NCBI GenBank assembly: GCA_002358975.1
Contig: DEPX01000213.1
Coordinates: forward strand, 1-6,938
Length of the DNA stretch: 6,938 nucleotides
Reading direction: 5' to 3'
Source: Micrococcaceae bacterium UBA3381
GTDB lineage: Bacteria > Actinomycetota > Actinomycetes > Actinomycetales > Micrococcaceae
The notes under the pieces were generated by a model. The model was not told where the DNA came from and searched no databases. It saw only the letters and a list, made by a program, of their open reading frames with translations. Made by a program: the position numbers and the translations under genes. Shown piece by piece: positions 1 through 6,670 of this stretch (position 1 is the first letter of the stretch; every line of letters starts with the position of its first letter).

Positions 1-1007
1 CAGACGGCATAGACGGGGATGTGTTGCTGTGCTGCTGCTTGTCCAACACCCACCGGCGTCTTACCTTGCAACGATTGTTCATCCAAACTGCCCTCACCGG
101 TAATGACCAGATCGGCATTGTGTAGGGCACTGGCGAAGTCGACAAAATCTAATACTACGTCGATGCCACGGCGCTGCTTTGCACCTAACGCAGCCATAGC
201 TGCAAATCCGGTGCCTCCGGCAGCGCCAGCGCCGGGATGGTCAATCATATCGCGAACGTATTGGCCGGCATTGGGACCCCATTCGCGTTCGGCGGCCTCG
301 GCCAGCAAATTCGCGAAATGGCCTAACGCAGCATCAAGCGTTGGTACTTGGTCGTTATCCAAGCCTTTCTGCGGGCCGAATACGGCGGCAGCACCAGCAG
401 GCCCAAGCAATGGGTTGTCCACATCGCTAGCCAGAACCACATCGATGTCAGCCCAGCGGGGGTCGAGACCCGCTAGGCTCACTCGAGTTAGGCGTTGCAA
501 GTTGCCGCCGCCGTCGGGGATTTGCTGATCGTTGCCGTCATATAACCCCACGCCCAGGGCAGCCAGCATCCCCGCTCCGCCATCGGTACATGCCGACCCA
601 CCCAGGCCCAACACGATGCGTTGGGCACCGGAATTCAGGGCGTTCTGTAATATTTCGCCGGTGCCGCGGGAGGTTGCTGCTGCACCGGCGAGACGATTTG
701 GGTCGAGCAATTCGATGCCAGAGGCTTGGGCTAATTCCACTACAGCCTCGTGTGAACCGTGTAGCGCCCAAGTTGCTTCAACCGGCAACGAGACCGGCCC
801 GGTCACCTGAAGGCTTTGCCTGGTGAAGCCTGCCGAAACGGCAGCGTCAACCGTTCCTTCACCGCCATCGGCCACGGGGACGCAGCGCACCTGGGCTGAC
901 GGCAGCACTGAATTGAGCCCTTCGGTGAGGGCTTCTGCGACTTCCGTGGCGGGCGCCGATCCTTTGAATTTATCGGGTGCGACAACAATGACGGCAGAAC
1001 GGTTCAT
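1..1007 (-). CDS. glxK: Glycerate kinase, type 1 (GlxK/GarK family), C-terminus cut by window edge
   Basis: ATP-dependent cytoplasmic kinase acting on D-glycerate, the last step of the glyoxylate-to-glycolysis route; characterised E. coli members make 2-phosphoglycerate. I translated the minus strand from the ATG at 1007 and found 335 codons with no stop to the left edge. Motifs in order: PDKFKGS (11-17), ADGGEGT (46-52), TSRGTGE (112-118), GLGGSACTDGGAG (134-146), DVDNPLLGPAGAA (195-207), HPGAGAAGGTGF (257-268) and TGEGSLDEQSLQGKTPVGV (303-321). These are typical of the family, whose members are about 380 residues, so some 45 residues lie outside the window. The start is 10 bases after the gcl stop. 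Its Shine-Dalgarno site is weak (TAGGT, 1013-1017, five bases from the ATG) and lies right at the gcl stop, so translational coupling is likely. The family is very likely right. The symbol glxK rather than garK rests on the neighbours. Confidence 0.94.
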   Translation of the reverse strand, partial: MNRSAVIVVAPDKFKGSAPATEVAEALTEGLNSVLPSAQVRCVPVADGGEGTVDAAVSAGFTRQSLQVTGPVSLPVEATWALHGSHEAVVELAQASGIELLDPNRLAGAAATSRGTGEILQNALNSGAQRIVLGLGGSACTDGGAGMLAALGVGLYDGNDQQIPDGGGNLQRLTRVSLAGLDPRWADIDVVLASDVDNPLLGPAGAAAVFGPQKGLDNDQVPTLDAALGHFANLLAEAAEREWGPNAGQYVRDMIDHPGAGAAGGTGFAAMAALGAKQRRGIDVVLDFVDFASALHNADLVITGEGSLDEQSLQGKTPVGVGQAAAQQHIPVYAV

Positions 1008-1017
1008 AGGATACCTA

Positions 1018-2811
1018 CTAATCCAGTAGTGTCAGGGCGGTTGGAGCGTCCTCAGCGTTGGCGGCTAGGTCTTCGAACTCATTGACATTGTTTAAAGCCG
1101 TCCCCATAGCAATGTTGGTGACACGTTCCAGAATTACCTCCACTACCACCGGAACACGGTGGGTATCCATGAGTTGGCTGGCCTGTTCGAAGGCTGGCCC
1201 TATTTGGTCTGGGTCTTCAACGCGGATGGCCTTACAGCCCAGTCCTTCGGCGACTTTAACATGATCCACCCCATAGCCGGAATACCCGCCTTCTTTTGCT
1301 TCGGGTGTGGCGTTAATATTGTCAAAGGCCAGTGAGACTTCATAGTCCATGTCGAAGGCCCGTTGCGATTGCCGGATTAACCCAAGGTATGAATTATTTA
1401 CCACTACGTGTAGGTAGGGCAGCTGGTGTTGGGCGCCGACCGCCAGTTCTTCGATCATGAATTGGAAATCATAATCTCCAGACAATGCCACCACAGTTTC
1501 ACCTGGTTTGGCACGTACCACTCCAAGTGCTGCTGGGCCGGTCCAACCCAGTGGTCCCGCCTGGCCGGCATTGATCCAGGAGCGTGGACGATAGGCATGC
1601 AACATTTGTGCCCCGGCGATCTGGCTGAGGCCGATGGTAGTCACATACGTAATGTCGCGGCCGAAAGTGCGGTTCATTTCCTGGTATACCCGCTGTGGTT
1701 TGATGGGTTTTTCATCGTAATGCGTCTTACGCTGCAGCTGTCCTTTACGAGCGGTACAGCTGGTTGACCAGGTGGAATATTCCGGCACTGATCCGGCTGC
1801 CTTGCGTTTGCGTGCGGCATCAACCAGAGCTTGGAGTGCCGCTTTGGCGTCAGATACCACACCGTAGTCCGGTGCGAAGACCCTGCCGATCTGAGTTGGT
1901 TCGATATCGACGTGAATGAACTTTCGGTCAGCTCGATAAACGCCTAGATCGCCGGTGTGGCGATTTGCCCACCGGTTGCCGATACCTAGCACGATGTCAG
2001 ATTCCAAGAAATTCGCGTTGCCATAGCGCGTATGGGTTTGGATGCCCACCATACCCGCCATTAACGGGTGGTCATCCGGTATGGCCCCCCAACCCATAAG
2101 CGTTGGTACCACAGGAATGTCCAACAACTCAGCTAATTCGATCAGCTCGTCAGCAGCGTCAGCGTTAATGATCCCACCACCGGCAACAATCATTGGACGG
2201 TGGTGTTGGAAAAGCATGTCCAGGATCTTATTAGCTTGAGCTTCAGTTGCAGCTGGTTTCGAGACCGGCAGTGGCTCATATGTGTCAATATCGAAATCGA
2301 TTTCAGCTAACTGTACATCCAGTGGCAGATCTACCAGGACAGGGCCAGGGCGGGAAGAGCGCATGAGCTGAAACGCTTTTTGGAAAGCTCCCGGCACTTG
2401 TCCAGGTTCCAGCACAGTGGTCGCCATCTTGCACAGTGGCTTTGCAATTTCGTCGATATTGATAGCTTGAAAATCTTCTTTATGTAAGACGGCCACCGGC
2501 GCCTGCCCGGTAATGCAAAGTAGCGGAACCGAATCCGCTGCTGCCGCATACATACCGGTAATCATATCCGTGCCGGCGGGGCCTGAGGTGCCAATACACA
2601 CCCCGATATTTCCGGGTGCCGACCGGCTGTACCCGTCGGCCATGTGTGAGGCTCCCTCAACGTGGCGTGCCAGGGTATGATTCAGGCCGCCGTGAGCTTT
2701 CATTGCTGAGTACAGCGGGTTGATGGCAGCACCTGGTAAGCCAAATGTTTCGGTTGCGCCTTCTTTCTCCAAGATCAGCGCGATGGCATCTACAGTACGC
2801 ATCGTGGTCAT
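1018..2811 (-). CDS. gcl: Glyoxylate carboligase (tartronate semialdehyde synthase)
   Basis: Thiamine-diphosphate enzyme that joins two glyoxylate molecules into tartronate semialdehyde with loss of CO2; family members also bind FAD structurally. The protein has 597 residues, close to the 593 of E. coli Gcl, and resembles it along the whole length. The N-terminal domain has FGLPGAAINPLYSAM (23-37) and ARHVEGASHMADGY (48-61). Residue 51 is valine where most thiamine enzymes have the catalytic glutamate, a known hallmark of true Gcl. The central domain carries PTLMGWGAIPDDHPLMAGM (236-254). The thiamine/magnesium motif runs from GD (445-446) to NN (472-473), followed by SYLGLIRQSQRAFDMDY. The frame is open upstream to an ATG at 2934, but the ATG at 2811 fits Gcl proteins and has AAGGAG six bases upstream; the longer form would overlap glxR by 92 bases. 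Third gene of the operon. Confidence 0.97.
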   Translation of the reverse strand: MTTMRTVDAIALILEKEGATETFGLPGAAINPLYSAMKAHGGLNHTLARHVEGASHMADGYSRSAPGNIGVCIGTSGPAGTDMITGMYAAAADSVPLLCITGQAPVAVLHKEDFQAINIDEIAKPLCKMATTVLEPGQVPGAFQKAFQLMRSSRPGPVLVDLPLDVQLAEIDFDIDTYEPLPVSKPAATEAQANKILDMLFQHHRPMIVAGGGIINADAADELIELAELLDIPVVPTLMGWGAIPDDHPLMAGMVGIQTHTRYGNANFLESDIVLGIGNRWANRHTGDLGVYRADRKFIHVDIEPTQIGRVFAPDYGVVSDAKAALQALVDAARKRKAAGSVPEYSTWSTSCTARKGQLQRKTHYDEKPIKPQRVYQEMNRTFGRDITYVTTIGLSQIAGAQMLHAYRPRSWINAGQAGPLGWTGPAALGVVRAKPGETVVALSGDYDFQFMIEELAVGAQHQLPYLHVVVNNSYLGLIRQSQRAFDMDYEVSLAFDNINATPEAKEGGYSGYGVDHVKVAEGLGCKAIRVEDPDQIGPAFEQASQLMDTHRVPVVVEVILERVTNIAMGTALNNVNEFEDLAANAEDAPTALTLLD

Positions 2812-2817
2812 GTCAGT

Positions 2818-2823
2818 CTCCTT
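2818..2823 (-). promoter_or_regulatory. Ribosome binding site of gcl
   Basis: Read on the minus strand this is AAGGAG, six bases before the ATG at 2811. It settles the gcl start against the in-frame ATG at 2934, which lies inside glxR. Confidence 0.85.
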
Positions 2824-2842
2824 GAAAAGTCCTCTGAGGGGC

Positions 2843-3733
2843 TTAGTTATTGGCCCGGCCGGAAAGCTCTTCCACAAGCCGGAACAGGCCGGAGTGGTCA
2901 AGGCCTCCGTCGCCATGATTGACGGTTGCACCAACTAGCTGGGCTACGGCAGCGCCAATCGGGATCGAAACGCCTGCTTCGCGAGCTGCGGCAGTGACGA
3001 TACCCATGTCTTTGTGGTGTAGTTCGAGTCGGAAGCCGGGACTAAATTCGCGGTCTAGCATTTTCTGCCCCTTTTGATCCAGGACTTTCGAACCGGCTAG
3101 TCCACCGCCCAATACCTGCAGGGCTGAAGAAGTATCGACACCGTATGCTTCTAAAAAGACGACCGCTTCGGCCAGCAATTGGATATTACCGGCAACCATA
3201 AGTTGGTTTGCTGCTTTAACGGTTTGTCCAGAACCGGAAGGGCCGACTCGCACAATGGTCTTGCCTACAGCATTGAGTACATCTTGGACAGCATCGAAAT
3301 CGGCTTGCTCACCGCCGATCATGATCGACAGCGCACCATCAATGGCGCCCTGCTCACCACCGGAAACTGGGGCGTCCAGTGGTTTTAGGCCTGCGGCGCG
3401 TGCCTGCTCGGCTAAATCAGTGGCTACATCTGGACGAATGGTGGAAGCATCAACCCAGTAGGCATCCTGTGGGGCATGAGCGAAGACACCCTCACTGCCG
3501 GTAACTACCGCAGTGACATCGGGCGAATCGGGAACCATAGTTATAATGACGTCGGCGTCTTGCACGGCCTCTGCGATAGTTTCGGCTGCGCGACCTCCCG
3601 CTGAGGCAAGGGCCTGAGCTTTCTGCGGTGAACGGTTATAACCGGTGACCGGAAATCCGGCGTCCACGAGGTTTTTTGCCATTGGCAGACCCATGATACC
3701 CAGACCGATGAACGCGATCTTTTGCTTTGCCAT
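2843..3733 (-). CDS. glxR: 2-hydroxy-3-oxopropionate (tartronate semialdehyde) reductase
   Basis: Cytoplasmic NAD(P)H-dependent reductase that converts tartronate semialdehyde from Gcl into D-glycerate. It has 296 residues, against about 292 for E. coli GlxR, and belongs to the beta-hydroxyacid dehydrogenase family. The N-terminal Rossmann domain has the dinucleotide motif FIGLGIMGLPMAKNL (8-22). The substrate motif DAPVSGGEQGAIDGALSIM lies at 120-138. The catalytic lysine should be K173 in TVKAANQ, and a second conserved lysine is K241 in HHKDMG of the helical C-terminal domain. The ATG at 3733 has AAAGGA (3740-3745) six bases upstream. It lies 53 bases after hyi and 31 before gcl. Other family members act on 3-hydroxyisobutyrate; the place beside gcl and hyi decides the call. 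It is unrelated to the corynebacterial CRP-type regulator that is also named GlxR. Confidence 0.95.
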   Translation of the reverse strand: MAKQKIAFIGLGIMGLPMAKNLVDAGFPVTGYNRSPQKAQALASAGGRAAETIAEAVQDADVIITMVPDSPDVTAVVTGSEGVFAHAPQDAYWVDASTIRPDVATDLAEQARAAGLKPLDAPVSGGEQGAIDGALSIMIGGEQADFDAVQDVLNAVGKTIVRVGPSGSGQTVKAANQLMVAGNIQLLAEAVVFLEAYGVDTSSALQVLGGGLAGSKVLDQKGQKMLDREFSPGFRLELHHKDMGIVTAAAREAGVSIPIGAAVAQLVGATVNHGDGGLDHSGLFRLVEELSGRANN

Positions 3734-3772
3734 ATAAAGTCCTTTCTAAAGCTCTACAAACGTGACTGATCT

Positions 3773-3786
3773 GTGCCAGGTGGCAC
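3773..3786 (-). other. Small hairpin directly after the hyi stop codon
   Basis: GTGCCA and TGGCAC are perfect complements separated by two bases. In RNA the likely form is a five-pair stem with a four-base loop. It abuts the hyi stop codon and has no T-run after it, so it is probably not a terminator. It could be a processing or stability element between hyi and glxR. Confidence 0.4.
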
Positions 3787-4638
3787 TTATTTGGTCAGCC
3801 ATTCAAAGGCAGTGGCTTGGTCTTGTTTGTATTCCAAGGCCACCTTGCCGGTGTAACCCAGCTCGCGTGCCCGCGCGATCCACTTGAATAGTGGTAGCTC
3901 CCCGGAGCCAGGGGCGCCACGGCCAGGATTATCTGCGATCTGGATGTGCCCAAATGTCTTGGCGTAGTCTTCAATGACTTGGGCGACGTCGTCGCCGTTG
4001 ACGGCCATATGGTAAAAATCGGCCAGCAGTGCAATATTTTGTGCCGCACCTGCTTTGGCATCACCGGATTGAACCCGTTCAATAATTTCTACGGCATCAG
4101 CTGCAGTCTTCAAGGGGTACTCATCGGCACCAGAGACCGGTTCGAGTAATACGGTGCCGCCGATTGGTGCCACTGCTTGGGCAGCAATAGCGAGGTTTTC
4201 TACAGCCAGATCGGCTTGTTCTTGCTCGGAGACGCCCGGCTGACGCAGACCATAGAGTGCATTAAACGCGGTGCAGCCGGTGCGCTCGCCAATTTTGGCG
4301 GCAATAGCGCAGTTTTCCTTGAATGTAGCTTCTTCACCTGGGGTGGATACTCGGCCCCGGTCACCGCCTGCCATGTGGCCTGCCCAGAAATTCAGTCCGA
4401 CAAGACGAACGCCGGCCTCATCGAGGGCGGTAATAAATTCTTCAACCTCTGCCTCTGAGGGAGTCGGTTCGCCGTCGAATGGCCACCAAAACTCTACTTC
4501 GGTGAACCCAGCAGCAGCCGCGGCAGCGGGACGCTCGTTAACAGGTAGTTCGGTTAGCAATGTGGAGCAGTTCAGTACAAACTCTGCGGGCGAAAAATTT
4601 AGGTTTTCAGATTGTGCGGTGGAAACGGTTTTCGTCAC
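3787..4638 (-). CDS. hyi: Hydroxypyruvate isomerase
   Basis: Cytoplasmic isomerase that interconverts hydroxypyruvate and tartronate semialdehyde. It has 283 residues and belongs to the xylose-isomerase-like TIM-barrel family. Key stretches are EVEFWWPFDG (47-56), LNFWAGHMAGGDRG (82-95), LLEPVS (164-169, E166), LADFYHM (205-211, D207 and H210), GHIQIADNPGRGAPGSGE (230-247, Q233) and ALEYK (267-271, E269). By analogy with E. coli Hyi, E166, D207, Q233 and E269 would be the metal-binding and catalytic side chains. The start is GTG at 4638 with a strong AGGGAGG five bases upstream. This gives about 18 extra N-terminal residues compared with the 258-residue E. coli protein. It is the first gene of the operon, 53 bases before glxR, and faces the divergent control region. 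Confidence 0.92.
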   Translation of the reverse strand: MTKTVSTAQSENLNFSPAEFVLNCSTLLTELPVNERPAAAAAAGFTEVEFWWPFDGEPTPSEAEVEEFITALDEAGVRLVGLNFWAGHMAGGDRGRVSTPGEEATFKENCAIAAKIGERTGCTAFNALYGLRQPGVSEQEQADLAVENLAIAAQAVAPIGGTVLLEPVSGADEYPLKTAADAVEIIERVQSGDAKAGAAQNIALLADFYHMAVNGDDVAQVIEDYAKTFGHIQIADNPGRGAPGSGELPLFKWIARARELGYTGKVALEYKQDQATAFEWLTK

Positions 4639-4643
4639 AACAA

Positions 4644-4650
4644 CCTCCCT
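4644..4650 (-). promoter_or_regulatory. Ribosome binding site of hyi
   Basis: AGGGAGG on the minus strand, five bases before the GTG at 4638. It is the strongest Shine-Dalgarno site in the window and fixes a GTG start for the first gene of the operon. Confidence 0.85.
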
Positions 4651-4654
4651 GTAC

Positions 4655-4669
4655 TTTCATAATGTGGAA
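4655..4669. promoter_or_regulatory. Candidate operator, left copy (before hyi)
   Basis: TTTCATAATGTGGAA is an imperfect inverted repeat with five of seven arm positions paired around a central A. It matches the right copy at 12 of 15 positions and ends 16 bases before the hyi start. It lies about 18 bases downstream of the predicted transcription start, which would suit repression. The regulator family cannot be told from the site. Confidence 0.45.
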
Positions 4670-4693
4670 TTTAGTTTTTGGGTTGTGAAAGTT

Positions 4694-4722
4694 AGCGTAA
4701 AAGTTATTGTGGCGTCAGTCAA
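4694..4722 (-). promoter_or_regulatory. Promoter of the hyi-glxR-gcl-glxK operon
   Basis: On the minus strand TTGACT (4722-4717) is followed after exactly 17 bases by TACGCT (4699-4694). The latter fits the TAnnnT pattern of actinobacterial sigma-A-type -10 boxes. Transcription should start near 4687, leaving a leader of about 48 bases. The half site TTTCACA (4690-4684) would overlap the start point. Confidence 0.5.
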
Positions 4723-4779
4723 GTTCAGTACGTGAATTTATTTCATGATGCGATAGTTGAGTTCCACAAATGGGCCGAA

Positions 4780-4823
4780 TTGACGTTCGAGCTTGACAAG
4801 AATAATGTGATCTGAGCTACTCT
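4780..4823 (+). promoter_or_regulatory. Candidate promoters of the permease gene
   Basis: Two overlapping choices are visible. TTGACG (4780-4785) with TAATGT (4803-4808) has the ideal 17-base spacer. TTGACA (4793-4798) has a perfect -35 box, but its nearest TAnnnT partner is TACTCT (4818-4823) at 19 bases. A third possible -10 box is TATTAT (4828-4833). The true start cannot be chosen by eye. Confidence 0.35.
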
Positions 4824-4848
4824 TAGATATTATCTTTCGAAATATAAA

Positions 4849-4863
4849 TTTCACACTGTGAAA
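4849..4863. promoter_or_regulatory. Candidate operator, right copy (before the permease)
   Basis: TTTCACACTGTGAAA is a perfect 7+1+7 inverted repeat, TTTCACA and TGTGAAA around a central C. It lies just downstream of the candidate permease promoters and 39 bases before the chosen GTG start. Its arms have the reverse order of a CRP-type site (TGTGA...TCACA), so a different regulator family is likely. It shares 12 of 15 bases with the left copy. Confidence 0.55.
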
Positions 4864-4885
4864 ATATGGCGCATGCCGGATTCAC

Positions 4886-4898
4886 GAGGAAACGAGGG
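4886..4898 (+). promoter_or_regulatory. Ribosome binding site region of the permease
   Basis: The purine-rich stretch GAGGAAACGAGGG precedes the GTG at 4902. AGGAAA (4887-4892) ends nine bases before the start, while the second GAGGG ends only three bases before it and is too close. The alternative ATG at 4866 has no such site, which favours the GTG. Confidence 0.55.
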
Positions 4899-4901
4899 AC
4901 T

Positions 4902-6518
4902 GTGAAATCTCTTTTCGCCAAGCCCGCCTATGCGGCAAACTCCAACGCACCGGAAAATGAACGATTGCCGATGGGTCAGACCTTCGCTTTTGGTCTTCAA
5001 CACATCTTAACTATGTACGGCGGTATCCTTGCCGTACCGCTGATCGTGAGTAATGCCGCAGGCCTCTCTGCCGGCGATACAGCAAAGTTAGTCACGGCGA
5101 GTTTGTTTGTCGGCGGCCTAGCAACGGTACTTCAGTCTGCTAGTTTGCCGTTTCTTGGGTCCCGACTCCCGTTGGTTCAGGGAGTGTCATTCGCGTCCGT
5201 GTCGACTATTCTGGCCATCCTGGCCGGCGGGGATACACTCCAAGATGTTTTTGGCGCAATCATTGTGGCCAGTATTATCGGCTTCTTGATCGCGCCGTTC
5301 TTTGCCAAGATTGTTCGTTTTTTCCCCCCGGTTGTGACCGGTACGGTAATTACCGCTGTTGGACTGACATTGTTCCCAGTGGCTGCCGATTGGGCTATGG
5401 GGGGCGATGACACAGCCGATGATTACGGCTCAATGATGAATATCGGTCTGGCAGTCCTTACCTTTATTATCATTATGATCTTCTCCAAGGTCGGCGTGGC
5501 AACGCTTTCACGGCTGTCCATTCTGTTGGGTCTGGCCGTCGGCACAATAATCGCCGTGTTCATGGGTAGAACAGACTTTTCCGAAGTGGGAGATGGCATG
5601 GCCGTGGCATTTCCCAAGCCCTTTGAATTCGGTATGCCAACCTTTGACATCGCAGCGATCTTATCGATGCTCATTGTCATCCTGGTGGTTAAAACTGAGA
5701 CCACGGCAGACATTATCGCCGTCGGTGAGATTGTTGGCACCCCAGTAGATTCGCGGCGCATTGCAGATGGGTTGCGTGCAGATATGTTATCTTCTGCGGT
5801 AGCGCCAGTGTTTGGTTCATTCACCCAGTCTGCATTCGCTCAAAACGTTGGTCTGGTAGCGCTATCCGGGGTGAAGTCTCGCTGGGTTGTCACTGCCGGC
5901 GGCGGTATCATGATTGTGCTTGGTCTGGTTCCCTGGTTGGGCCAAGTCGTTGCGGCCATCCCCATGCCAGTTCTTGGTGGTGCAGGAATTGTTCTGTTCG
6001 GCACAGTTGCAGCGTCCGGCATCCGAAATCTTTCAACGGTCAAATACGAAGGCAATATGAATCTGATCATTGTTGCCTCGGCTTTGGGCTTTGGTATGAT
6101 CCCGGTCGTAAGCCCTGATTTCTACAGTGATTTCCCATCATGGGTTGAAACCATTTTTGATTCTGGAATCTCTTCTGCGGCTATTGTTGCCGTCATTTTG
6201 AACATCATCTTTAATGAGCTGACGGCAGGCAATTCGCCAGATCCATCTGTCTTTGCGGCGAAACCCTTACGCTACCTGACGGGGTCAAACCTTCAGGATT
6301 TGGAAGATGGCGATGTTTTTGTTGACGGCAAATTGGTCGACTGCGATGGCGAAGAAGTGCCAATAGTCCCAGAGGAGAAACTCGAAGAGGTCAAGGAGCG
6401 AATTGAGTGTGGTGAGGTCACCACGACGCAAGAGCTTGTGCAGGTTGTTAAGGGAGAAAACCCCGGTATAGCTAAGCCAGACCCCGAAGTTTCAACGCGA
6501 AAAGCATCCAAAAAATAA
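4902..6518 (+). CDS. NCS2-family nucleobase permease, probably xanthine/urate
   Basis: Inner-membrane symporter of the nucleobase-cation symporter-2 family, probably importing xanthine or uric acid. Counted from the GTG it has 538 residues. About 12-14 hydrophobic segments fill residues 25-440. Family marks: the first-helix histidine in GLQHILTMYGG (H34); E266 in VVKTETTADIIAVGE; D294 in DGLRADML; and the helix-10 pair Q314-N315 in AFAQNVGLVALSGVKSRW. They align with E272, D304, Q324 and N325 of E. coli XanQ. The reading QNVGLV with GVKSRW is more usual in xanthine/urate members than in uracil ones. The roughly 100-residue C-terminal tail is acidic and unusually long; XanQ has 466 residues in all. 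The in-frame ATG at 4866 would add 12 residues and could serve a leaderless message, but it lacks a ribosome site. Divergence from the glyoxylate operon supports a purine substrate; the exact substrate is inferred. Confidence 0.9.
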   Translation: MKSLFAKPAYAANSNAPENERLPMGQTFAFGLQHILTMYGGILAVPLIVSNAAGLSAGDTAKLVTASLFVGGLATVLQSASLPFLGSRLPLVQGVSFASVSTILAILAGGDTLQDVFGAIIVASIIGFLIAPFFAKIVRFFPPVVTGTVITAVGLTLFPVAADWAMGGDDTADDYGSMMNIGLAVLTFIIIMIFSKVGVATLSRLSILLGLAVGTIIAVFMGRTDFSEVGDGMAVAFPKPFEFGMPTFDIAAILSMLIVILVVKTETTADIIAVGEIVGTPVDSRRIADGLRADMLSSAVAPVFGSFTQSAFAQNVGLVALSGVKSRWVVTAGGGIMIVLGLVPWLGQVVAAIPMPVLGGAGIVLFGTVAASGIRNLSTVKYEGNMNLIIVASALGFGMIPVVSPDFYSDFPSWVETIFDSGISSAAIVAVILNIIFNELTAGNSPDPSVFAAKPLRYLTGSNLQDLEDGDVFVDGKLVDCDGEEVPIVPEEKLEEVKERIECGEVTTTQELVQVVKGENPGIAKPDPEVSTRKASKK

Positions 6519-6521
6519 TCT

Positions 6522-6541
6522 CACCGGTTATTGAACTGGTG
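6522..6541 (+). other. Hairpin just after the permease stop
   Basis: CACCGGTT and AACTGGTG form an eight-pair stem with one G-T pair and an ATTG loop, four bases after the stop codon. No T-run follows. It probably protects the 3' end or assists the real terminator 10 bases further on. Confidence 0.5.
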
Positions 6542-6551
6542 TGACTACGAT

Positions 6552-6590
6552 AAAACGCTCGGCTAGGGATCTAGTCGAGCGTTTTGTTTT
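6552..6590. terminator. Intrinsic terminator, active in both directions
   Basis: AAAACGCTCG and CGAGCGTTTT are a perfect ten-base inverted repeat. Inside, GCTAG pairs with CTAGT (one G-T pair), giving a 15-pair stem with a GGAT loop at 6567-6570. On the plus strand it runs into TTTTGTTTT and on the minus strand into TTTTATCG, so it can stop transcripts from either side. It ends the permease transcript. Confidence 0.9.
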
Positions 6591-6600
6591 GTGTGCAGGA

Positions 6601-6664
6601 AGCCCTTGATGTCGCTGTTGTAATTATATTGCATATAGGCAGCGACTTTCAGCGCCGAAGGGCT
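6601..6664. repeat. Three-tier nested inverted repeat
   Basis: Outer arms AGCCCTT (6601-6607) and AAGGGCT (6658-6664), middle arms GTCGCTG (6611-6617) and CAGCGAC (6640-6646), and an apical stem TATAT (6625-6629) and ATATA (6633-6637) are all perfect and properly nested. Unpaired stretches of 3 and 11 bases separate outer from middle, and 7 and 2 bases separate middle from apex. It could be a structured RNA, a small palindromic element or a remnant of a mobile element. No T-run follows. Confidence 0.5.
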
Positions 6665-6670
6665 AGGGAC

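Larger units (their letters stand above)
4639..4901. promoter_or_regulatory. Divergent control region between the glyoxylate operon and the permease
   Basis: This AT-rich stretch has no good open frame. It separates hyi (leftward) from the permease (rightward) and must hold both promoters. It contains a 15-base inverted repeat near each end, a weaker copy in the middle (4741-4755, TTTCATGATGCGATA, 11 of 15 like the left copy), and a lone half site TGTGAAA at 4684-4690. The arrangement suggests coordinated control of both transcripts by one dimeric regulator. Confidence 0.75.

Noticed and set aside
19..1029. Several plus- and minus-strand frames over the glycerate kinase region
   Set aside because: They are shadows of the continuous 335-codon glycerate kinase frame, whose motifs are unmistakable.
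1426..1767. Plus-strand 113-codon frame inside gcl
   Set aside because: It is antisense to a conserved part of Gcl, including the thiamine motif, and has no protein family signature.
2812..2934. Longer gcl start at the ATG at 2934
   Set aside because: The added 41 residues lie mostly over the end of glxR, do not resemble Gcl N-termini, and the inner ATG at 2811 has a clear ribosome site.
4271..4735. Plus-strand 154-codon frame over hyi and the control region
   Set aside because: It is antisense to hyi, of low complexity (serine, alanine, threonine), and runs through the predicted operon promoter.
4849..4863. CRP/GlxR-type binding site
   Set aside because: The consensus is TGTGA-N6-TCACA; here the arms are in the opposite order (TCACA-C-TGTGA). 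Only isolated TGTGA half sites occur elsewhere in the region.
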